Shown piece by piece: positions 16,315 through 23,700 of a DNA stretch of 40,676 nucleotides. Positions within the stretch are counted from its first letter, which is position 1. Each line of letters opens with the position of its first letter. The position numbers and the translations under genes were made by a program. A model generated the notes under the pieces. It saw nothing but the letters and a program-made list of their open reading frames with translations, made no database searches and had not been told where the DNA came from. The stretch is from assembly GCA_034434895.1 (NCBI GenBank), contig DAOTYI010000047.1:1-40676 (forward strand), written 5' to 3'. The stretch is from DAOTXL01 sp034434895 (lineage in GTDB: Bacteria > Chloroflexota > Anaerolineae > JAAYZQ01).

Positions 16315-16940
16315 TATAGCTTGCTCACCACATAGTCGTAGATCTGGTCGCGCCTGGCCCCTTTGCCGGCCAGCAGGCTGTCCAGGTGAGCGCGCTTTTC
16401 GGCGACAAACGCCTCGTCCTTGATGCTGCCCAGGTTGATGAACACATTGAGGGCAGCACTGCGCAGGGCAGCCTCGGCCATCAGCACTGCCACGCCGGCA
16501 TCGCTCACAGCCCATTTGTTGCCCTTTTCGGCGGTGGGCATGCACAGTTCCATGACCCTGACCGCTGCCTCGGCGACGCGCAGGGGGACCAGGGTGGCGT
16601 TCTTCAGGGCAGCCTGCATGGCCTGGTTGCGGGCCGCTTTCTGCTCTTCAGTGTCCCGGGGCATTTTGGCGGCCTGCGAGTAGGCGGTGTAGGCAGCCAC
16701 ATCGGCCTCCAGCAGGTCGGTCAGCTCCTGGCGCAGCGCCTCTGACCGGGCCAGCAGCTCCTGGATGTCGCCCTGCACCTCCTCATAGCCCTTTTTGCCC
16801 AGGGTCAGGTTGCAGACCATACTGACCAGCGCTGCCCCCAGCGCGCCGGCCAGCGAAGCCACACTCCCGCCGCCGGGGGCCGGAGCACTGCTGGCCAGCT
16901 CGTCAAGAAAGTTGGTAATCGGTTTGTCGGTGAGTTTCAC
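16314..16940 (-). CDS. fchA: Methenyltetrahydrofolate cyclohydrolase, cyclodeaminase family
   Basis: The 208-residue all-helical protein belongs to the formiminotransferase-cyclodeaminase C-terminal family (FTCD_C). It has the family signature FLDELASSAPAPGGGSVASLAGALGAALVSMVCNLTLGKKGYEE, followed by LLEADVAAYTAY and a C-terminal half with ALRSAALNVFINLGSIKD. In acetogens and related bacteria the family member FchA hydrolyses methenyl-THF to formyl-THF (or runs in the opposite, condensing direction). The start is GTG at 16940, with AGGAGG 12 nt upstream. Pairing with a FolD that lost its cyclohydrolase lysine supports the cyclohydrolase role over a histidine-degradation role. Confidence 0.92.
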   Translation of the reverse strand: MKLTDKPITNFLDELASSAPAPGGGSVASLAGALGAALVSMVCNLTLGKKGYEEVQGDIQELLARSEALRQELTDLLEADVAAYTAYSQAAKMPRDTEEQKAARNQAMQAALKNATLVPLRVAEAAVRVMELCMPTAEKGNKWAVSDAGVAVLMAEAALRSAALNVFINLGSIKDEAFVAEKRAHLDSLLAGKGARRDQIYDYVVSKL

Positions 16941-17017
16941 GGTCCTTTGTCCTCCTGTCTGAGTTTTGCTGAATGGGTAACTGTTCAGGCCAGGTAACTA
17001 CTCAGGCTGGCAACTCG

Positions 17018-17097
17018 TTAACCACAAAGGACACAAAGGACACGAAGAATACAAGAGAAAACCTTAGCGTCCTGGGTGTCCTTGGTGGTAAAAAGGG
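17018..17097. repeat. Dispersed inverted repeat (ACCACAAAGGACAC type)
   Basis: AACCACAAAGGACACAAAGG (17020-17039) and, in reverse, GGTGTCCTTGGTGGT (about 17077-17091) form an imperfect inverted repeat. It fills the gap between the hdrCB stop (17098) and the fchA leader. Repeats of this sequence type are common between genes in many environmental bacteria. A short minus reading across it has no RBS and is not considered a gene. Confidence 0.7.
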
Positions 17098-18600
17098 TCA
17101 TGGCTGAGCTGTCAGCAACCCCTTCTCCTTCAGCAGGCCGATGGCGTCGGACAGGTGTCTGTCCAGGCCCAGCGTTTTGGCATCCAGCCCATAGGCCACG
17201 CCCATCAGTTGGGTAAAGTACACGATGGGGATGTCGAATCCGCCGCCATACTCGTCGTTGATCTGCTTCTGGCGCAGATCCAGGTTGGCATGGCACAATG
17301 GACAGGCGGTGACGATCAGGTCTGCTCCGCGTTCGATGGCGTTTTGCAGGATCTTGTGGCTCAGGTCAAGGGCGATTTCCAGCGTGCTGAGCGACAGGGA
17401 ACCGCCGCAACAATCGGTTTTATAGTCCCAGGCCACAGCTTCGGCACCCAGAGCAGACATCAGGCGGTCCATGTTGGTCGGATATTCATAGTGCTTCTCG
17501 CCGGTGATATCGGGTGGGCGGGTGAGCAGGCAGCCATAATAGCAGGCCACCTTCAACCCGGCCAGCGGTTTGACCACCGGCCGGGCAGCAGCCTGGTATC
17601 CCACCCGGTCGGTGATGGTGGACAGCAGGCTATCCACCTGGATGCCACCTTTGTACTCAAAGCCGATCTCCTCTGCGATCCGCTGCCGCAGGTCCGGGTT
17701 GTTTTGGACCTCGTGGATGGCGAAGCGGAAGCGAGAAAAGCAGGCAGCGCAGGGCATGGTCATGTAGCTGTGGCCCAGCTCCTGGGCAATGGCCAGCGTC
17801 TCCATCGGCAGTTTGATGGCGCGATAGTGGTTGGTATTGTGTGCCGGCGAGGTGCCGCAGCATTTCCAGCCCTCCGGCTCGACCAGGTTCAGCCCCAGCT
17901 TTTTGGCTACGGCCAGGGTCGAGAGGTGGAACTCGATGCCGGTGGCGTGCAGGCTACAGCCCGGATAGTAGGAGATGATGTCGCGCCTGGTTGCCGGCAG
18001 CGTGGTCACCTTGGGCAGCTCCGGGTAGGCGGGCATGCCGGGGATATCCGGCTCGACAGTGGCGGCCGGTTTACGCCGCCGGCGGGCGATGCCGGGCAAG
18101 ATTTTCAACTTGCCGCTGCGGAACATCTTGAGGGCCATCGGCAGGTCATACTTGAAAAGCTGTTTCAGGTTCAGCTTGCCGGCCAGAAATTCCCGCACAT
18201 ACAGCTCGGCCATCAATCCCAACTCCCACATCCGTCCGAACCAGTTGATGCCCCGGTTGGCCGCTTTGTAGAACATGGGCACGGTGGGCACTTTCGGTTT
18301 GATGCCCCGTTCGGCGGCCATGATCTCCAGCTCGTCCATGATGCGGGCGATGTCAATGCCCTGTGGACAGCGGGTGGAGCAGGTTTCGCACGCAGCACAC
18401 AGGGAGATGGTCCGCGAGTTGAGCACCATCTCCTCCTGCCCAAACTGACAGGCACGCAGCACCTGGTTGGGGGTCAGGTCGAAATAGGCGGCCACCGGAC
18501 AGCCGGCGGTGCACTTTTTGCACTGATAGCACAGAAAGACATTTTCCCCACAACGCTGTTTGATCTCTTGGGCCAGGTTGGGGCGAAGTGCAATGGTCAT
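17098..18600 (-). CDS. Heterodisulfide reductase-like HdrC-HdrB fusion
   Basis: The 500-residue protein fuses an HdrC-like ferredoxin domain (residues about 24-90, CYQCKKCTAGCP and CAACETCSTRCPQGI, two [4Fe-4S] clusters) to an HdrB-like domain with two CCG motifs (KCCGTSPAH at about 290, DCCGGSLS at about 430), which in HdrB hold noncubane [4Fe-4S] clusters. No CoM-CoB heterodisulfide is expected in this bacterium, so the subunit more likely passes electrons within a MetFV-HdrABC-MvhD complex like that of Moorella. The start at 18600 has GAGGAG upstream and follows metF by 13 nt; a longer reading from 18726 would run inside metF. The orientation and tight spacing show co-transcription with metF and metV. 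Confidence 0.9.
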   Translation of the reverse strand: MTIALRPNLAQEIKQRCGENVFLCYQCKKCTAGCPVAAYFDLTPNQVLRACQFGQEEMVLNSRTISLCAACETCSTRCPQGIDIARIMDELEIMAAERGIKPKVPTVPMFYKAANRGINWFGRMWELGLMAELYVREFLAGKLNLKQLFKYDLPMALKMFRSGKLKILPGIARRRRKPAATVEPDIPGMPAYPELPKVTTLPATRRDIISYYPGCSLHATGIEFHLSTLAVAKKLGLNLVEPEGWKCCGTSPAHNTNHYRAIKLPMETLAIAQELGHSYMTMPCAACFSRFRFAIHEVQNNPDLRQRIAEEIGFEYKGGIQVDSLLSTITDRVGYQAAARPVVKPLAGLKVACYYGCLLTRPPDITGEKHYEYPTNMDRLMSALGAEAVAWDYKTDCCGGSLSLSTLEIALDLSHKILQNAIERGADLIVTACPLCHANLDLRQKQINDEYGGGFDIPIVYFTQLMGVAYGLDAKTLGLDRHLSDAIGLLKEKGLLTAQP

Positions 18601-18613
18601 GGGCAACTCCTCG

Positions 18614-19654
18614 TCAGTTGGCCGGGGTTGGCTGCTGGCGTGCCGGATCGTACCTGGGGCCGATCTGAGCCTGTTTGACGATCTCGTCCACCGCTTCCTC
18701 CCACTCGATGGCCATGATGTGGACACCGGCCACCCCTTCGATCTTTTTGCATTCGTTGATGATCTCGACGCAGATCTTGATCCCTTCCGCTTCGGATGCT
18801 TCCTGGCGCAGGCGCCGGGCCTCGGCCGCTTCCTTGGGGGGCATGGCCTTGATCTCAGCCGGCGAGGGCAGGCCCCGGGTGCAGTTGGTCATGCGCTCGA
18901 TATATTCCGGGTCCACCTCCATCCCCGGCACCTTGGTGGCCATATATTTGGCTGCCCCCAGGCTCTTGATAGGGCCTACCCCGGCCAGGATGTAGGCCTG
19001 TTCATGGACCCCCAGGTCCACGACGCGGCGCATGAATTCGGCAAATTTGGGCACGTTGAAGATGAGTTGGGTCTGGATAAAGTCAGCGCCGGCCCTGACC
19101 TTCTTGGCCAACCGGTAGGGCCGAAACTCGAACGGGTCGGCAAAGGGGTTGGCCGCTGCTCCCAGAAAGAAGCGCGGTTCCTGCCCTTTGATCGGCTCGC
19201 CACATTGGAAGATCTTTTTGTCGCGCATGTCACGGCACATCTGCAACAGCGAGATCGAATCCAGATCGTGGACATTTTTGGATTGCGGATGATTGCCGAA
19301 GGTCTGATGGTCGCCGGTCAGACAGAGCAGGTTGCGGCAACCCAGAGCGTAGGCCCCCAGCAGGTCGCTCTGGATGGCGATGCGGTTGCGATCCCGGCAG
19401 GTCATCTGGATGTTGGGCTCGATTCCCAGTTCCAGGAGGATGACCGCCACCGAAATCGAGGACATGCGCACCACGGCGGTCTGGTTGTCGGTGATGTTGA
19501 CCGATTCGACCAGGCCCTTCAGGAGCCGGGCTTTGCGTTCGATCTCTTTGCGGTCGGCGTTCTGCGGCGGGCCCAGCTCGCCGGTGGCCACAAAGTAACC
19601 GGCCTTGAGGGCTTTTTCCAGATTGCTGCCGACGATATATTCTTTGTCGCTCAT
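18614..19654 (-). CDS. metF: 5,10-methylenetetrahydrofolate reductase
   Basis: The 346-residue FAD-dependent TIM-barrel enzyme reduces methylene-THF to methyl-THF. It shows the family pattern FVATGELGPPQNADRKEIERKARLL, VNITDNQTAVVRMSS (folate/FAD site), CRDRNRIAIQSDLLGAYALGCRNLLCLTGDHQ (strand and FAD-binding loop), GADFIQTQLIFNVPKFAEFM and ILAGVGPIKS. Its start overlaps the metV stop by 4 nt (ATGA), so the two are translationally coupled. Together with MetV and the Hdr/Mvh subunits encoded around it, it probably forms the acetogen-type MTHFR complex, in which NAD(P)H-driven reduction may be electron-bifurcating. That last point is an inference from gene order. Confidence 0.94.
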   Translation of the reverse strand: MSDKEYIVGSNLEKALKAGYFVATGELGPPQNADRKEIERKARLLKGLVESVNITDNQTAVVRMSSISVAVILLELGIEPNIQMTCRDRNRIAIQSDLLGAYALGCRNLLCLTGDHQTFGNHPQSKNVHDLDSISLLQMCRDMRDKKIFQCGEPIKGQEPRFFLGAAANPFADPFEFRPYRLAKKVRAGADFIQTQLIFNVPKFAEFMRRVVDLGVHEQAYILAGVGPIKSLGAAKYMATKVPGMEVDPEYIERMTNCTRGLPSPAEIKAMPPKEAAEARRLRQEASEAEGIKICVEIINECKKIEGVAGVHIMAIEWEEAVDEIVKQAQIGPRYDPARQQPTPAN

Positions 19655-20325
19655 AGTCGCAGATCCTCCCGTACGATTTTGCGCTGACCGCCATCACGGC
19701 TGGGGTGCCAGTTCTTAGGGGGCCGGATGTCCATGATTTTGTCCAACTGGCCCAGTTCTTTCAGGCGGTGGTAGATCTGGTCCCAGACGCAGGGGGTCTC
19801 CCGCTCGGCATATACCTCGCAGATGCCGCGCTGCGAACCACCGCAGGGTCCATTGAGCAGGCTCTTGGCGCAGCGGGCGATGGGGCACAGCCCGCCGGTC
19901 AGGGCCAGGATGCAGTCGCCGCAGGCCTGACAGCGTTCGACCCACACCCCCTGTTCGGTCGGCTGGCTCAGGCCGCTGGTGTTCAGGCCGGGCACCGTCA
20001 GCTTTTCCGGGAATTGCTCATTCACCGTCTGCACCCCGATGCCGCAGGCCAGCGAGACGATCAGGTCGGCATCGCGGATATAGTCCGCGGCCATCTCGTT
20101 GTACTCATACTCGCATTGGCGTTGGACGGTGAACTCGCGGATCTCCTTCTCATTTCCCTCCAGGCGGGTGGCCATGCGGAGCTGCGAAGCCAGGATGGCC
20201 ACCTCTTTTTCTCCGCCGGCGAAACAGACGGTGACGCACGTGCCGCAGCCGAGGATCAACACCTTCTGGGCATCGGCGATCATGGCCTTGATCTCTTCCA
20301 GCGGTTTTTGTTGGGCTACTATCAT
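19651..20325 (-). CDS. metV: MetV, zinc/iron-sulfur partner of MetF (MTHFR C-terminal-type domain)
   Basis: The 224-residue protein belongs to the MTHFR_C (PF12225) family. Its features are LILGCGTCVTVCFAGGEKEVAILASQLRM, IVSLACGIGVQTVNE, a cysteine-rich CQACGDCILALTGGLCPIARCAKSLLNGPCGGS segment and a C-terminal WDQIYHRLKELGQLDKI helix. In acetogens MetV is required with MetF for methylene-THF reductase activity and carries Fe-S clusters. It overlaps mvhD by 4 nt upstream (ATGA) and metF by 4 nt downstream. The coupling to mvhD means ribosomes must reach the end of the UGA-containing gene. Confidence 0.92.
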   Translation of the reverse strand: MIVAQQKPLEEIKAMIADAQKVLILGCGTCVTVCFAGGEKEVAILASQLRMATRLEGNEKEIREFTVQRQCEYEYNEMAADYIRDADLIVSLACGIGVQTVNEQFPEKLTVPGLNTSGLSQPTEQGVWVERCQACGDCILALTGGLCPIARCAKSLLNGPCGGSQRGICEVYAERETPCVWDQIYHRLKELGQLDKIMDIRPPKNWHPSRDGGQRKIVREDLRL

Positions 20326-20774
20326 TCTTTAACCTCCATTTGTGTCCATGGTTTGACACCTGATGATTTTTTCAGCGGATTCGGTCCTAACTGCCTGGCC
20401 CGTTCGGTCATGTCGGCGGCAATTTCTGCAAAGTGAACCCCCTCGGCTGAGGAAAGGAAAAAGATCTCCAGCCGCTCCGCCTCCAGGCCGACCTCGGCCA
20501 GCAGTTTTTTGGCATAATTCACCCGTCGTTCGGCGTGCAGATTACCTTCCAGGTAATGACAGGTCCCCTTCAGTCAACCGGCGACGAACACGGCGTCGGC
20601 TCCCTTCTCGAACGCCCGCAGCAGGTAGATGACGTCGAGCTTGCCGGTGCAGGGCAGGTGCAGCACCTTGACGTTGGGCGGGTAGCTCAGCCGCATCGAA
20701 CCGGCCAGGTCGGCGGCTGCATAGGCGCAATAGTGGCAGGCAAAAGCCAATATTTGAGGTTCAAAATCGGCCAT
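20322..20774 (-). CDS. mvhD: MvhD-like [2Fe-2S] subunit with in-frame UGA (selenocysteine)
   Basis: The 150-residue protein passes electrons to HdrA (methanogen F420-non-reducing hydrogenase delta-subunit family). The reading frame is open from 20774 to 20322 apart from one TGA at codon 67 (20576-20574). The sequence on both sides aligns without a gap to the second MvhD of this window: GADAVFVAG-UGA-LKGTCHYLEGN against GADGVYIVA-C-SIGNCHHLHGN. The UGA therefore stands at a conserved cysteine. Other cluster ligands are C13, C16, C42 and C72. A perfect 7-bp stem with loop GGA begins 16 nt after the UGA, matching bacterial SECIS form. VhuD, a methanogen relative, is a known selenoprotein. The gene ends with ATGA overlap into metV. 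An ordinary pseudogene is unlikely. Confidence 0.9.
20541..20557 (-). promoter_or_regulatory. Candidate bacterial SECIS stem-loop
   Basis: On the minus strand ATTACCT (20557-20551), loop GGA and AGGTAAT (20547-20541) form a perfect hairpin. The apical loop starts 23 nt after the UGA (20576-20574) and begins with G, as required by the bacterial SECIS consensus. It lies inside the mvhD coding sequence, as bacterial SECIS elements do. Confidence 0.75.
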
Positions 20775-20787
20775 GATCCGCTCCTAC

Positions 20788-23700
20788 TCACGTTGCCAGT
20801 GTCCTATCAATCGCCTCGAACAGCGCTTCTTCCTTTGCCAAGATCTGGTCGTCGGTAAAATGCTGCAACTGGATCGCTTTGGCCGGACACTCGGCCGGGC
20901 ACAGGCCACAGCCCCGGCAGGCGGCAGCCGTGATCTCGGCAGCGCCGACGATGCCCCCCACCCCGACCAGCGTCGGGTTGATCTGAGGGGCGTTGAAGGG
21001 GCAGATGCGCACGCAGGTCAGGCAGCCGGTGCATTTGAGTGGATCCACCACGGCCACAATGCCGCCCACCTCCAAATGGTCTTTGGACAGGATGCGCGCC
21101 GCCCGGGCAGCCGCCGCGCCTGCCTGGGCGATGGTTTCGTCCAACAACTTGGGATAGTGGCAGGTGCCGGCCAGGAACAGCCCCTCGGCGGCCAGGTCCA
21201 CCGGCTGGAGCTTGACGTGGGCTTCCAGGAAAAAGCCCTCCAATGTACAGGAGAACTTGAGCAGTTCGGCCAGATCGCGGCTGCCCTCGGCCGGGACCAC
21301 AGCGGCGGAGAGCACCAGCAGGTCGGGCCGGAGCGTCACCGGCTGGCCCAGCACCGGGTCGCGCACGGTGATCTGGAGCTGCCCATCGGTGCTGATCTGA
21401 GGCCGCTCCCCCTCCCCGTAGCGCAGGAAGAGGACCCCTGCCTCCCGCGCCCGGGTGTACAACGCCTCGTGAAAGCCGTAGGTGCGGATGTCGCGGTTGT
21501 AGAGCACATAGACCTGGGCTTCCGGGTTTCGCTCCTTAAGGCGCAGGGCGTTCTTGGCTGCAACCGAACAGCAGATGCGGCTACAATAGAAGTGGCTGTC
21601 GTTGCCCTCCTCATCCCACGGGCCGACGCATTGGAGCATCACTACAGATTGGAGGTCAGAGATTGGAGATTGGGGATTGGCCAGCCACTGCTCCAGGTCG
21701 CCCTGGGTGATGACGCGCGGGTCACAGCCCAGGCCGTAGACAGGTCCGCGATATTCCTGCCCGCCGGTGGCGATCAGGGTCACGCCATGCTCGATCAGGC
21801 GTTGGGTTGGGTCGGAGCGGCTGGCAACGGTCGTCTTGAAATTGCCCACAAAGCCGCTCGATTTCACCACCTGGTGGTCGGTCAGGACCTGGATGCGGGG
21901 GTGGCCGGTCACCCGGCCGATCAGAGAGTGCAATAGGGCCTGCACATCGCCGCCGTCGCCGGTGAGGGACAGGATGCGGGCCTGGCCCCCCAGCTCTTTC
22001 TCCCGTTCGACCAGGGTCACGTCATACCCCTGCTCGGCCAGGTTGAGGGCGGCCGTCATGCCGGCCACGCCCCCGCCGATGACCAGCGCGCTGTGGAACA
22101 GGCTCTGCTGTTGGGTGTAGAGCGGTTTTAATTTCCGCGAGCGGGCCACAGCCATGCGCGTCAGGTCTTGGGCTTTCTGCGTCGCCAGATCGGGCCAGCG
22201 GGCATGGACCCAGGAGTCCTGATCGCGAATATTGGCCATTTCGAACAGGTAAGGGTTCAGCCCGGCCTGGCGGATGGTGTCGCGGAAGATCGGCTCGTGG
22301 GTGCGGAGTGTGCAGGAGGCGACGATGACCCGGTTCAGCCCCTTTTCGGCGATCCGTTCCTGGATCAGCTTCAGCGAGTCGGCGGAGCAGGTGTACAGGG
22401 TGTTCTCGGCGTGGACGACGTGGGGCAGGGTAGCGGCATAGGCTGTCACCCCGGCCACGTCCACCACGCCGGCGATATTGCTGCCGCAGGAGCAGATGAA
22501 CACCCCGATCCGTGGCTCCTCCTCCGGCTGCACCTCCTTTTCAGGCGGATATTCGGCCGGCCGGACCAGGGTGCCCCGTGCCTGGCCGATGGTCGCCAGG
22601 GCAGCGGCGGCTGCGCCTCCGGCCTGGATGACGCTGTCGGGGATATCTTTGGGTCCGGCGAAGGCGCCGCAGACAAAGACACCGGGCCGGCTGGTCTCCA
22701 CCGGACGGAAAGGTCGGGTCCGGCAAAAGCCATGCTCGTCCAGTTCGATGCCGGTGGCGGCGGCCAATTCCCGGACCCCGGCCGGGGGTTCCATGCCGAC
22801 GCTGAGCACGATCAGGTTGAAGCGGTCCTGTTCCAGCCCGCCGTCATCGGTTACATAATGGATCAGGAGGTCGCGGGAGCGGGGGTCTTCTTTCAGGCTC
22901 GAAATCTTGCAGCGGTGATAGCGGATGCCCTGAGCCTTGCCCCGCTCGAAATAGGCGTCGAACCCTTTGGAAAAGGCGCGCATATCAATCTGGAAGATGT
23001 GAATCTCTACACCGGGCAGGTGCTCCAGGGCCAGCATCGCCTCTTTGGTGGCATACATGCAACATACTGCTGAGCAGTAGTCATGTTCTCTATCCCGCGA
23101 GCCGATGCACTGCAAGAAGGCGATCCGCTTTGGCTCCTGGTGGTCGGCGGGGCGGATGATGTGGCCCTGGGTCGGCCCGGAGGCGCTCAACAGCCGTTCG
23201 AACTCCAGAGCGGTGATGACATTGGCATAGCGCCCGTAGCCGAACTCGCCGGCCCGTTCGGCGTCATACAGCTCGTAGCCGGGGGCCAGTACCACCGCTC
23301 CGACCTCCAGTTCCTGCTCGTAGGGAGCCTGTTGGTGGTCAATGGCGTGGGCTTTGCAGGCCAGGACGCACTGGTAACATTCGGAGCAGAGGCCACATTT
23401 CAGGCACCGTTGCGCCTCGGCCAGGGCCTGCTCCTCACTCAGGCACAGCTCCACTTCCCGAAAGTCGCCCACCCGGTCGGCCACCGGCGCCTTGGGCGTC
23501 TCCACGCGGGGACGCATCTCCACTTCGCCACGGGCCACCATCCCGGCCACCTCGGCCTCGGACAGTTCATAGGTGGGCAGGGGGGTGAGTTCTCGCGGGG
23601 TGAGCAGCGGCACACCGCGCAGATAACGGTCTATCGAGAGCGCCCCCCGTCGTCCGGCGGCGATAGCCTCGATAAGCGCCCCCGGTCCGGCCGCTGCGTC

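Noticed and set aside
17018..17296. 92-codon minus ORF overlapping the end of hdrCB
   Set aside because: It is a shadow frame of hdrCB extended through the ACCACAAAGG repeat.
20574..20774. Reading mvhD as two separate short genes or a pseudogene
   Set aside because: Both parts are in one frame, the TGA aligns with a cysteine of the paralogue, no other defects are seen, and a SECIS-like hairpin follows.
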